From assembly GCA_963971225.1 (NCBI GenBank), contig OZ020269.1, forward strand, positions 92,690,865-92,754,864: a DNA stretch of 64,000 nucleotides. Direction: 5' to 3'. Of this stretch, positions 21,147 to 31,474 are shown piece after piece. The first letter of the stretch is position 1. Each line of letters begins with the position of its first letter. Position numbers and translations under genes: made by a program. The notes under the pieces were generated by a model that was given only the letters and a program-made list of their open reading frames with translations, was not told the origin of the DNA and did not search any database. This DNA is from Melieria omissa. Taxonomy: Eukaryota; Arthropoda; Insecta; Diptera; Ulidiidae.

Positions 21147-23367
21147 ATGGAGATTGTACAAGTCAATCTCCATAGAGCGTCGGCAGCCTCGGCTGTCCTA
21201 ACTAGGACCATGAACACCTTGGGTCCTAGTATAGCCCTGGTGCAGGAACCATGGACCAGCACCAACGGTCAAGTCAGAGGGCTATCCCAGGCAGGTAAGG
21301 TATTATGTTGTCAATCAACCACAACCAGAGCCAGGACCTGCATCGTGTTTAATAACATATCTTTCTTCCCGTTGACAGATTTCGTTACGCCGGATCTATG
21401 CGCGGGTAAGATTACCTGGAACTCCAGGGAAATCATTATTGCCTCCGCATACTTCCCTGGGGATGACGAACACTGCCCTCCAAGACTAGCAGAACAGTTA
21501 GTTGCCTATGCTAGGGGCAACAATATGGAGCTGATACTTGGCTGTGACGCGAACGCCCATCACACCATGTGGGGCAGCTCCGACGTAAACGCTAGAGGTG
21601 AGTCACTTTTCAACTTTATACTCGCTTTAGACTTAAATATATGTAATGTTGGTGACAGTCCTACGTTTGTAACTAGGGTCAGAGAGGAAGTCTTGGATAT
21701 GACCTTGACAACCTCAATGACAACAAACCTTGTCAGTAATTGGCGGGTATCCGATGAGCCGTCATGCTCAGACCACAGGCAGATCAGGTTCACATTAGGG
21801 AATCGGGAGCTTGAAAAGGTGTCATTTAGACCAAAAAGACAGACCGACTGGGGCAGTTACTGCAGCCAGTTGGAACAGCTTATTCCTTCTCGAATAGAGA
21901 ATAGGATAGATACCATAGACAGATTGGAAAGGGCCTCGACAACGCTCAAGGGATCCATCCTCAATGCCTATGAAGAAAACTGTCCCCTAAAGACCAAGAC
22001 CTTTAAGAGGCAGACGCCATGGTGGAGTGGTCACCTTAGCAAGCTAAGGAAGGAAGTAAGGAAACTGTTCAACAGAGCTAAGCGCAATAATGACTGGCAG
22101 ACCTACTCCCAGACCCTCACTAAATACAATCAAGAGATCAGGAAGGCCAAGAGAGAATCTTTTAGGCGGTTCTGTGAGGACGTATCAGATATGTCCTCCA
22201 GTTGCAGGCTACAGAAGATCCTCTCGATGGAAAAATCCTGTCCAATCGGAACTCTAGTGGATGCAGATGGGTCCTCCACAAAAAGTGAGATGGAATCGCT
22301 TGCCCTACTCACTAATACACACTTCCCGGGATCGAACATATTGACAACCGATCCTCTGATTGACAGTACGGGACAGTCGTATTGTCCAAGTAGGGAAGAT
22401 TGGAGAACGGCCAAAGCCGTGTGCAATGCGCAAATAGTTAAATGGGCGCTGGAATCATTCGCCCCGTACAAAGCACCGGGAAGAGATGGCATTTTCCCGG
22501 CACTCTTGCAGAAGGGAATGAATATACTAGCGCCTATTCTAACAAAGATATACTCATGCAGTCTAGCATATGGATATATTCCAGAGGCCTGGAGAGCAGT
22601 AAATGTGATCTATTTGCCAAAACCTGGAAGATCCAACAAAAAGGACCCTAAATCCTTCAGGCCAATAAGCCTAATGCCCTTCGTGCTAAAGGGACTGGAA
22701 AAGGTTGTTGACCGCTTCCTGAGGGAAGAAATTCTAACCCGGTGTCCCCTTAGCACGAATCAACACGCCTATCAGAAAGGTAGATCCACAGAAACGGCCC
22801 TATCAGTGCTGGTAGGCAAAATTGAGTAGTCCCTGGAAGTGAAGGAGATCTGCCTGGCAGGTTTCTTAGACATTGAAGGGGCCTTCAACTACACGACCTT
22901 CGAAGCGATAGAAACAGCGCTAGAAGACTTCCAGGTGCCTACCACTCTCATAAGATGGATATCATCAATGCTCGAAAGCAGGGTGATTCGGTCCAGCTTA
23001 GGGGGGGTAGAGCTCTCTGCAAAAACAGCAAGGGGGTGTCCCCAAGGAGGAGTCCTATCCCCGCTGCTGTGGTCTGTGGTCGTTGACGGACTAATCCGCT
23101 CTCTTACAGAGCAGGGACATGAAGTCATTGCATATGCAGACGACCTAGTAATCGCAGTCAGGGGCAGAGATGGACAAACCGTCTCAGACTTGCTCCAGAA
23201 CGCGTTGAACACAGTGGAGTGCTGGTGCGTCAGACAGAAACTGTCTGTGAATCCAGATAAAACCATTGTAGTGCCTTTCACTCGTAAAAGGAAATTAAAC
23301 CTAAGACAGGTTAGGATCTTTGGTAAAGAACTTAACTACTCGAAGGAGGTTAAGTACCTAGGGGGAA
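21147..23367 (+). pseudogene. ORF2 of copy A (endonuclease + RT), nonsense codon and 3' truncation
   Basis: Encodes the replicase: an APE-type endonuclease that nicks the target, followed by reverse transcriptase. Endonuclease motifs seen are VQVNLHRA, ALVQEPW (catalytic Glu about residue 34), GCDANAHHTMWGS and CSDHRQI. RT follows with YKAPGRDGIFPALL, WR.-NVIYLPKPG, SFRPISLM, HAYQKGRSTETALS. A TAG at 22827-22829 then interrupts the frame where copy B has AAG (Lys). Beyond it the frame continues (from 22830) through FLDIEGAFNYT, RGCPQGGVLSPLLW and YADDLVIAV to KYLG. It is cut off at about 23362, where copy B begins; thumb, RNase H and finger are missing. The single substitution suggests recent inactivation. 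Confidence 0.85.
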
Positions 23368-24127
23368 CAGTGAATGTTCCCATACGAGCGTGACAACCAT
23401 GTCAACGATCGCGGTTGAGGAGGCACCCTCGCTTGGCGTACCCGCGCTGGTAGAAGCCACCGAGGCCATCTCTCTTAAGAGAAAGCGGCTGACGACTTCT
23501 CAAAAGAAGTGGCTGAGGAGGCTAATGGCGTCGGGTAAATCATACGATGATGCCCTCAAGACTGTGCTGGAAGAGCCGACAAAGACGGACGACACTGGTG
23601 GCAGCAGCAGAGCGGATACGGCGCAACCCGTACCTAAAAGGACGAAGTTTAGTCCGTCCTTTGCTGAGGCTGCTGCGGCCATCAAAGTTGGAATTCTACC
23701 GGACGAATTCCCGGCTGTCCATCTGGGTCTGGAGGAGCAGAGGACGATCGAAGGGCTGATCAAAGAGGAGCTGCGTAAGCTCCCCGTGGATGGGCCTCAG
23801 ATCAGATTCCAAGGATGCTCGTTCAAGCCAGGATGGATTATTGTAAACTGCGCCGACGAGGCATCGAGGAACTGGCTAAGGGAGGTCATAACAAAAACCC
23901 AGCTGCCGGGAATGAAGGTGAAACTGGTGGAGGGAAAAGACATTCCCAAACCCAGTGTGGCCACCGCATTCTTTCCTGGCTGCTCCCTCCCGGCCGAAGA
24001 TATTCTTCGAATGCTTCGTACGCAGAACCGTTCACTACCGACAGGAAACTGGAAGGTACTGAATAGATCTGTCGCGGCGCAGGGAACAACGTTGACACTG
24101 GCCATCGATGATCCCTCGGTTCCCCCA
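23362..24127 (+). pseudogene. ORF1 fragment of copy B (DUF4780-like)
   Basis: Begins within ORF1 at a point equivalent to about 19916 of copy A. The shared AACAGTG word spans the junction, so a few bases of microhomology are present. The frame is open from the ATG at 23399 and keeps the basic KRKRLTTSQKK segment and the same central domain (FQGCSFKPGWIIVNCADEA, AFFPGCSLPAEDILRML), with many substitutions relative to copy A. It ends at IDDPSV and is fused out of frame to the RT region at about 24127-24145. The Arg/Thr-rich C-terminus of ORF1 and the whole ORF2 endonuclease are deleted. Confidence 0.8.
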
Positions 24128-26807
24128 CTGGCGAAACAACGACTGGCAGACCTACTCCCAGACTCTCACCAAATACAACCAAGAAATCAGGAAGGCCAAG
24201 AGGGAATCCTTCAAGCGGTTCTGTGAGGACGTATCAGATCTGTCCTCCAGCTACAGGCTTCATAGGGTTCTCTCGATGGAAAAATCCTGTCCGATAGGAA
24301 CACTGGTGGATGGAGATGGGACAGCCACAAAGTGTGAAAAGGAAACACTTGTCCTACTCACCAATACCCACTTCCCGGGGTCAGTATACACAAATGATCC
24401 TCTGACAGGCAGTACTGGACAGGTGCATCGTCCAGGTAGGGAAGACTGGAGAACTGCCAAAGCTGTGTGTAATGCACTTGTAGTAGAATGGGCGCTGGAA
24501 TCATTCTCTCCCTACAAGGCGCCGGGAAAAGATGGTATTTTCCCAGCGCTCTTACAGAAGGGAATGGCAATACTAACGCCCATTTTAACCAAAATCTACG
24601 TATGTAGTTTAGCCTTTGGGTACATTCCAGAAGCCTGGAGAATAGTTAACGTGATCTATCTCCCGAAACCTGGAAGAGCTGATAAGAAGGGCCCAAAATC
24701 TTTCAGGCCAATAAGCCTGATGTCTTTTGTGCTTAAAGGCTTGGAAAAGGTCGTTGACCGGTATCTGAGGGAGGAAATACTCACTCAGCATCCCCTGAGC
24801 ACGAACCAACATGCTTACCAGAAAGGTAAATCCACGGAAACGGCCCTATCGGCACTGGTAGGTAAGATAGAGAAGTCCCTGGCAGAAAAGGAAATCTGTT
24901 TAGTAGGCTTCCTGGACATAGAAGGGGCTTTCAACTACACAACCTTCGAAGCGATAGAAACGGCGCTAGAAGGACTACAGGCGCCTGCCACCCTTATAAG
25001 ATGGATATCATCAATGCTGGAGAGCAGGGTGATTCAGTCCAACTTAGGGGAGGCTGAGCTGTCAGCAAGTACAGCGCGAGGATGTCCTCAAGGGGGAGTA
25101 CTATCCCCCCTGCTATGGTCTGTAGTCGTTGACGGACTAATCCGCTCTCTTGAAGAGCAGGGACATGAAGTCATCGCATATGCAGACGATTTAGTCATTG
25201 TGGTCAGAGGCAGAGACGGACATACCGTCTCAGATGTGCTTCAGAGCGCGCTGAGGATAGTCGAGCACTGGTGTATCAGACAGAAACTGTCTGTGAATCC
25301 AGACAAGACAATCATAGTCCCTTTTACACTTAAAAGGAAGATCGACCTTAGACAGATTATGATCTTTGGAAAAGAACTGAACTTCTCGAAGGAAGTTAAG
25401 TATTTAGGGGTAATCCTGGACAGTAAATTGAACTGGAGACCCCACGTAGATCGCATGCTTACAAGAGCAGGTAATGCTCTCTGGAGCTGCAAGAGGATCT
25501 GTGGGAAAAACTGGGGTCTGAGGCCGAAATGGCTTCAGAAGATTTACACCCTAGTCATTCTGCCAACTATCACTTATGGAGCGATAGTCTGGTGGAAGAA
25601 AACCACAGAAGTAACAACTGCGACTAAGCTAGAGAAACTACAAAGACTAGCGAATACCTGTATAACAGGTTGTCTCAGAACCACTCCAACTGCAGCTCTC
25701 AATGTTATATTGGGAATGCTACCGCTGGAACTGAATGTGCAGATGGCAGCAACCAATAGCACACACAGGCTGATGCATAATGGATCCATACCAAGGGATG
25801 CACAGGCAATCGGCCACCGATCTCTGCTGAGGGACAGGGGGCGGGATGGAGGCTTTTGGATGCCTCTGGACCAGATGCCCCAGAAGCACCTCTTCAGAAA
25901 AAGTTACGCAACGTATATACCTCACAGGTTGGACTGGGCTGATAAAAAGATCAGTCTCACGTGTGAGGACATTGTCTGGTACACCGATGGGTCCAAGACA
26001 GAAGAAGGAACAGGGGCAGGAATATTTAGCTCCGGTTTCCGGTCTTCTGTAAGTCTTGGGGACAAAGCCTCGATTTTTCAGGCTGAGGTCTTTGCCATAA
26101 ATGTGTGTGCCAGGAAATTACTAACATTCAATGTTAGAAGGAAAAGGATAATCATAATGTCAGACAGCCAGGCGGCAATCAAGGCCCTAGGCTCGATGAC
26201 ATTTGACTCCAAACTGGTCTGGGAGACAGCAAATGTTCTCCAGGATCTCTCAAGGGAAAACCAAGTGATAATACACTGGATCCCTGCGCACTGTGGGCAC
26301 GATGGTAATGAGGAAGCGGACAGATTGGCAAAGGAAGGGGCTGCTAGCCGGCCCTACGGACCTGAACCAATCATAGGTGTTAGCAAGTCTCATTACAGAC
26401 ATTGTGTTAAACAGGAATTCATTAATCGAGCAAACCACAAATGGTCGAACACAATGGGGCAACGATGCTCCAAGCTTTTCTTTCCAGCCTACTCGGAAAG
26501 GAAATCCAGGTACCTAATTGACCTAAGCAGAAAGGAGCTCAAGGTCATGACGGGGATGCTAAGTGGACACTGTCTGCTAAATATGCATAAGGCGCGTCTG
26601 GGACTAACGGACAGCGAACTTTGCAGATTTTGTATGGAAGAAGAGGAGACTTCTATACATATTATAACTGAATGCCCTGCCCTAATACACGCAAGAAAGC
26701 GAATATTAGGGAAGGAGGTAATACAGACGAGAGATTTGTCTGAAATGAATCTAAGGAAACTAAAGGAGTTCCTAGATAACATTGGAGGACACGAACTCCT
26801 CCAATAA
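24108..26807 (+). CDS. ORF2 fragment of copy B: RT + RNase H + finger, 899 aa
   Basis: An uninterrupted 899-residue frame. The first 8 residues are read from the fused ORF1 end in another frame; ORF2 homology starts at NNDWQTYSQTL. RT spans about residues 130-480: YKAPGKDGIFPALL, SFRPISLM, FLDIEGAFNYT, RGCPQGGVLSPLLW, and the catalytic YADD at 358-361, then KYLGVILDSKLNW. RNase H spans about 620-745, with the four acidic residues D627 (YTDGS), E660 (FQAEV), D686 (SDSQ) and D738 (EEADRLAKEG). A C-x2-C-x8-H-x4-C finger lies at C839, C842, H851 and C856 before CPAL. Lacking an endonuclease, it could at best act on nicks made otherwise. It is the best preserved coding frame in the window. Confidence 0.85.
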   Translation: MIPRFPHWRNNDWQTYSQTLTKYNQEIRKAKRESFKRFCEDVSDLSSSYRLHRVLSMEKSCPIGTLVDGDGTATKCEKETLVLLTNTHFPGSVYTNDPLTGSTGQVHRPGREDWRTAKAVCNALVVEWALESFSPYKAPGKDGIFPALLQKGMAILTPILTKIYVCSLAFGYIPEAWRIVNVIYLPKPGRADKKGPKSFRPISLMSFVLKGLEKVVDRYLREEILTQHPLSTNQHAYQKGKSTETALSALVGKIEKSLAEKEICLVGFLDIEGAFNYTTFEAIETALEGLQAPATLIRWISSMLESRVIQSNLGEAELSASTARGCPQGGVLSPLLWSVVVDGLIRSLEEQGHEVIAYADDLVIVVRGRDGHTVSDVLQSALRIVEHWCIRQKLSVNPDKTIIVPFTLKRKIDLRQIMIFGKELNFSKEVKYLGVILDSKLNWRPHVDRMLTRAGNALWSCKRICGKNWGLRPKWLQKIYTLVILPTITYGAIVWWKKTTEVTTATKLEKLQRLANTCITGCLRTTPTAALNVILGMLPLELNVQMAATNSTHRLMHNGSIPRDAQAIGHRSLLRDRGRDGGFWMPLDQMPQKHLFRKSYATYIPHRLDWADKKISLTCEDIVWYTDGSKTEEGTGAGIFSSGFRSSVSLGDKASIFQAEVFAINVCARKLLTFNVRRKRIIIMSDSQAAIKALGSMTFDSKLVWETANVLQDLSRENQVIIHWIPAHCGHDGNEEADRLAKEGAASRPYGPEPIIGVSKSHYRHCVKQEFINRANHKWSNTMGQRCSKLFFPAYSERKSRYLIDLSRKELKVMTGMLSGHCLLNMHKARLGLTDSELCRFCMEEEETSIHIITECPALIHARKRILGKEVIQTRDLSEMNLRKLKEFLDNIGGHELLQ

Positions 26808-26902
26808 CGTAGAGGGACATGACACAATAGTTCACTACTTGGACGCAGTGTCTCGGGCAGGTGTTGTTCGAATCCCAAATCTAATCTAATCTAATCTAAT
26901 CT
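26808..26902 (+). other. 3' UTR and (TAATC)n tail of the retrotransposon
   Basis: A short 3' UTR of about 70 bases after the ORF2 stop ends in about five TAATC units (26878-26902). Short-repeat tails in place of poly(A) are typical of I-group elements and mark where target-primed reverse transcription began. Confidence 0.8.
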
Positions 26903-26914
26903 AACTGTTACTTG
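26901..26914 (+). repeat. Right target-site duplication of the chimeric retrotransposon
   Basis: Exact copy of 19341-19354; it directly follows the TAATC tail. Its presence shows that copies A and B entered, or were resolved, as one insertion unit. Confidence 0.8.
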
Positions 26915-27368
26915 GCTGTACTACCAGGTTTCTGCCCCATGGCCCGCATCGTCTTTCTTTTCCTAATAAGCCCGCGTCTTCAACGGCCGCCGCACAGTGT
27001 ACCAAAGTGACCAAAACTAAAACAAATTAAAAAAAAATCAAAAATTAATAAATACAAATAAAAAATAATGAAACCATTAAAGCTCTGCAAATTATGGTAA
27101 ATAAAAGTGTTTGATTTATATGAAAGGTAGACTTGACAGTCGTCTCATTTTGGTCATCTTCAATTTATAATCTTTTTCGAATGAGAAAAATGTGTCTTTT
27201 TACTATTTTTGGCCACAGCTTCAAGGAGAAAGTTACACTGTGCGCCGGCGTCTTGAAACTGGCCCGCATTGCCAACATTTTGGTTTGCTGTTTGCTCACA
27301 CAAAATTGGCAACAATATTTGCGGTAAGTGTGGACTTCTTCAGGTCCACATAAAGTAGCTAAAAATTG
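26915..27368. other. Non-coding stretch after the retrotransposon
   Basis: AT-rich after 27000 with AAATAAA runs (27020-27065). A 64-codon frame at 27133-27327 is not recognisable. No feature supported. Confidence 0.45.
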
Positions 27369-27379
27369 CACTGAAAGAA

Positions 27380-27890
27380 AATAAAATAATAAAATAAAAT
27401 AAAATAAAATAAAATAAAATAAAATAAAATAAAATAAAATAAAATAAAATAAAATAAAATAAAATAAAATAAAATAAAATAAAATAAAATAAAGTAACAT
27501 AAAATAAAATAAAGTAAAATAAAATAAAATAAAATAAAATAAAATAAAATAAAATGAAACAAAATAAAATAAAATAAAATAAAATAAAATAAAATAAAAT
27601 AAAATAAAATAAAATAAAATAAACTAAAATGAAATAAAAAAAAATAAAATAAAATAAAATAAAATAAAATAAAATAAAATAAAATAAAATAAGTTTTCAG
27701 TTTCAATGGACCCCACCTCGCGCGCTATGTGGGGGGAGAGAGGCCGTGGGAAATAATATAAAATAAAATAAAATAAAATAAAATAAAATAATTTAAAATA
27801 AAATAAAATCAAATAAAATAAAAAAAATAAAATAAAATAAAATAAAATAAAATAAAATAAAATAAAATAAAAAATCAAACAAAACAAAAT
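27380..27890. repeat. (AAAAT)n pentanucleotide array
   Basis: Almost pure AAAAT units over about 500 bases, interrupted at about 27690-27757 by unrelated sequence containing CCCCACCTCGCGCGC and a G-run. The minus strand reads as a Phe/Ile/Leu/Tyr repeat in frames of 87-115 codons because ATTTT has no stop in register; these are not genes. Confidence 0.95.
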
Positions 27891-27939
27891 AAAATAAAAT
27901 TTTGATTTTTTACTGTGTTGAATATTTCAAACTTTGTGT

Positions 27940-28640
27940 GAACTAAGCAGCATTTGTGAGAAGTATTAGTTGTCTGCTTTAATTTGAAGAAAAGTGCTGC
28001 TAAAGCACATCGAATGCTTGTAAAAGTTTATGATGACAATGCTCCAGCTGACAAATCATGTAGAGAATGGTTTCGTAGTTTTCAGAATGATGATTTTTGC
28101 ATTGAAGACAAGCCTCGTTCTCAGCAACCAAAAGCATTCAAAGACAAAGAATTGCAGGCATTACCCAATGAAGATCAGAAACAAACCCAATTGGAGCTTG
28201 CAGAGTCATTGGCAGTGACACAATAAACAATCTCCGTATGATTTAAATTCATGGGAATGATTTAAAAGCCACGCAATTTTGTATCGTTTGAGCTGAAACC
28301 ATATCAACGGTTGGCGTCATTTCGCAAAAGTTGTAAAAAAGATATTGGAAAACGCTCAAGTGGGATTTTAAACCACACCCGCCGTATTCTCCGGACATGG
28401 CTTCTTCTGATTACTGTTCCGACGGATACTGGATGATTTGGCAGGTCATTTTGATCACTTCTTTTGCATTAATCAAAGATTGACTTCTAACTTGGATCGC
28501 CTTAAAATATGAGATATGTTTTCGAAATAGAGTTCAAAAATTGCCTGAGAGTTATGGGGAGAAAGTAATAAACAGCAAAGCTTTGATTTATCTGTCTATT
28601 AATTTTGTTTTAAAATAAATGCTTTTCGGCCCAGTAAAAA
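27940..28640 (+). pseudogene. Mariner transposase remnant, internally deleted
   Basis: The frame 27984-28226 encodes the N-terminal helix-turn-helix region of a mariner transposase: KKSAAKAHRMLVKVYDDNAP, CREWFRSFQNDDF and ELAESLAVTQ followed by a stop. Next come FKFMGMI-like and ELKPYQR segments. The catalytic core with the first two Asp residues is then missing. The sequence resumes with KPHPPYSPDMASSDY (third catalytic Asp region) near 28370 and LPESYGEKV near 28540. Several frameshifts and stops occur. Intact mariners are about 1.3 kb and this is about 0.7 kb. No clear TIRs were found. Confidence 0.8.
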
Positions 28641-28849
28641 TTTTAATGGCAACGAAAATCCACAATCACAGAATTCTGTCCCATCCTCGAAGTCTCCAAT
28701 CAGGCAGAATTATTAATAGAGCATATTAAGTTCTAGATTTCAAATGCTGAAGTGTCTGGCTCGTTGCTTACATTTTCTGAAGATTTCAGAGATTCCGAAA
28801 ATTTCATAAATGGTCTAATTTACTTATACGATAAATTATTTTAACATAT

Positions 28850-29265
28850 TGTCACGAAAATTCCAAGTTCGTTTTGGATTCTGTTTGAAAATAAAACAAC
28901 TTCAATTATTCAGCGCAAACGCAGTCAAAAACTAACAATCACTTTATTTACACATTTACACTTGTTCTACTTTACACTACTATTGCATGTTTCTCCTTTG
29001 CTTGCCCAGCTCAGACTCTCCTCTTGCGCTGCACACTGCTGCTTTTATACTAGTTTTCTTATCGCGCCGAAGTTTCTTGCATATTCCAGTTTCTATCTCG
29101 ATCGTTCTGGCACAACCTATTGTCGCCGCGAACCATCCCTGCTATATCGACATTATATCATGCCGGCCGTACTTCAAAGTGCATGCCTAAAAGTATGCTT
29201 GGAAAAATATTCATACCCAGCACAGAGTGCCTCATCGTTTCAATATATTCGGATCAGAGGTTACA
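28850..29265 (-). mobile_element. Probable solo LTR, minus strand, 416 bp
   Basis: The segment starts TGTCACG and ends GGTTACA on the plus strand, so on the minus strand it runs TGTAACC ... CGTGACA, with the TG...CA ends of an LTR. On the minus strand a TATAAAAGC box (29041-29049) lies in the middle and is followed downstream by an AATAAA (28943-28948), in the usual order U3, R, U5. No gag or pol is seen beside it. A convincing 4-6 bp target duplication is not visible (left CATAT, right GATAA), so the boundaries are provisional. The sequence suggests a Gypsy-like LTR element. Confidence 0.55.
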
Positions 29266-31470
29266 GATAAACAAAACCATCGCATTGGAGGCTCAGTTCT
29301 TTTTGTCCTTGAAAACGTAGACTTAGACTTTTAGACTTTTGATCTTTTCACCTTTTGTGTTTTGCTTGCTTTTATTATAATTAGTAGTGTCCGACTGAAT
29401 TTGGATATTAAGCCACAGCCGAAACTGAGGAAAAATATTCGACATAACTAAAACTAAAAAGGCCGAAGCCGAATAGTAAAAAATTCTAAAAAAATGAAAA
29501 AAAACCAATCCAATTTAGACGGTCTTTCTTCATTCATTTCTTTGTTCCACTTAAGAATTAATAAAAGAATATATGTATATATATATTTTAGTAAAAACAA
29601 ACAGTTTTAGAATTCAATTTCTAAAAAAAACCACAAAACTTAACAATTCATTTGAAAAAAAAGCTGATTAGAGATAATTTTTATTACTTGCAATCTTGTT
29701 GTCCGAAATATCGATAGAACCCGATATTTGATAAGATACTTCAAAACAGAGTTCGAGTTTAAAACGAAGGATATAGATATCAGAAGGGAGGTCCACCTCT
29801 GGACGACTAAATAATATTTCTCGTTCCGAATAACGAGGACCAACTCGAGGTGACAAAGGATATAGTCATCAAGAGGGAGGTCTTTAACTGCAACAGACCT
29901 ATAGATGACTAATCCTCTTCGGCTTTTCCGGCTTCCGTTCGGAAGAGGTTTTTAGCCGCCAGGATTCTGACATAATCAGTAAACACGCTATTATTCTCCG
30001 ATAGACTTTCATTGCCTTAAAAAAAAGAAACTTACGTTTAATGAAATTTTGAGATTACTTCACCGTGAATAATATAAAATAATAAGTACATTTAATATTT
30101 TTGAAAAACTCTAAAACTGAGTTTCCTATTACCTTTCTTCAAAGCTTCAACAATAATGAATAACTTATTTAAAACAATCGCGAACTTAAACATTAAACCG
30201 ATCCTTGGAAAATAAAGATATAATTTTTAAACCTCAACCCAGCTACCATGTAACGATAAATTTCATTTAGGTTGCAGCAATGTGTGGCAATAAAAATCAT
30301 TCAAGTGCAACATTGGCATTTTGCAGCTAACGCCATGGCTGCGCCTTAAAGTAGGCTTCGTCCTTCTGTTTTTCTCTTTCTATCGCTGACGCTGGCTGGA
30401 GTTCCAATATCTATTGCATTGTTTATATTATTTCCAATCAATTTGATTTTATTTGCGATCATTTTTTTTTCGTTTTCACTGTCTGCTATTATTTGTGTTT
30501 TGTGCTGTTGTTGCAGTTAACTTTGTTATTAACGCCCGTTAATCCTTATAAGCCACACTTGTCTGCCTGCTTGCCTACACAGCGAGCCACCAACAGGCAA
30601 CGGGCAACGACTCTTTAGCGGCGCCGCTTACCGTTGTACCTGTCCCTGTCCATCATTCTCCCTCTCCCTTGCTCACTGCCCACTCCACACTGTCTGCGTC
30701 TGCGTTGCAGTTATTATTTCACTCGTAGTCGATTTTCATTAAGCTTTTCCTTAACCACTTTGCGCATATCCTAGCGGCGATTTATTGTATTATCAACACA
30801 AAGACAACAACTGCAACAGCTGCTGCTATTCAATATCAACAACAACAACAACAATGTATAGTACAACAAGTGTATTGCAAGTAGTTTTTAATAAGCAGCA
30901 AAGTGGTTTTTTGATTGGAAAAATTACGCTTCGAACCAACTTTATTCGGATTTGTATTGCGTTCTTCCTGGTCTTCGTCAGGTTTCCTTTTTGTTTTCTC
31001 CTGTTTCAAGCGTGTTTGATTTCGCTTTCTTTTTTCACATTTTCCGCGTACGCTTCGACTCAATACAAATGCCTTTAAAACAACTTTGTTGCGCTGAATT
31101 GGCGAAAACTTTTATGCTGCCTGGACGCCACATCGAGGCTGCAGCGAAACACTCGATGACACTCGAGCGCAGCACTGGACGTCACTAAGGACACGGAATC
31201 TAAGCGCCATCGAAGCTTTTGTGGTGCACACTGATGCTCAAATGTTGGCCATGGCTGATGCGGAGGTTACCGTTGTTGCTGTTTTGGGCCACTAAAATTC
31301 AGTTAGTGTCTTCTGTTGCCTACTTTTGGGCACTTTAGCCACGCGCGCGGGGGTTGGGTGATGTGTTCCTTTCAACGATTAGTCGACTGATTTTTATATC
31401 GAGAAAAGATGCGACGAAAAGCTTAAAAAAAAGTTCTTCCACGTACTAAAGAATCGAAAGAAACTTGGCG
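29266..31470. other. Non-coding stretch with a short internal duplication
   Basis: 29776-29830 and 29856-29910 share AGGATATAG.TATCA.AAGGGAGGTC and GATGACTAA-type blocks, an old direct duplication of about 80 bases. 30280-31360 is less AT-rich and holds CAA (30836-30853) and CT-rich patches with frames up to 97 codons on both strands, none recognisable. No gene supported. Confidence 0.4.
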
Positions 31471-31474
31471 ATCT

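Larger units (their letters stand above)
19355..26902 (+). mobile_element. Chimeric non-LTR retrotransposon, I/LOA-like
   Basis: One insertion, bounded by a single 11-14 bp direct repeat and ending in a (TAATC)n tail. It holds, in order: a 5' UTR; ORF1 and ORF2 of copy A, ending in the RT domain; then copy B, which restarts within ORF1, loses the ORF1 end and the endonuclease, and continues through RT, RNase H and finger to the tail. Copies A and B are clearly related but diverged, so they come from two source elements or subfamilies. EN, RT, RNase H and C-terminal finger together place it in the I/LOA group of non-LTR elements. The exact clade needs a phylogeny. Confidence 0.8.

Noticed and set aside
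23390..24226. 278-codon frame as an intact ORF1
   Set aside because: Only the part to about 24127 is ORF1; the rest is RT DNA read in the wrong frame after a deletion.
27165..27887. Hydrophobic Phe/Ile/Leu/Tyr frames on the minus strand
   Set aside because: Reading of the AAAAT array; not membrane proteins.
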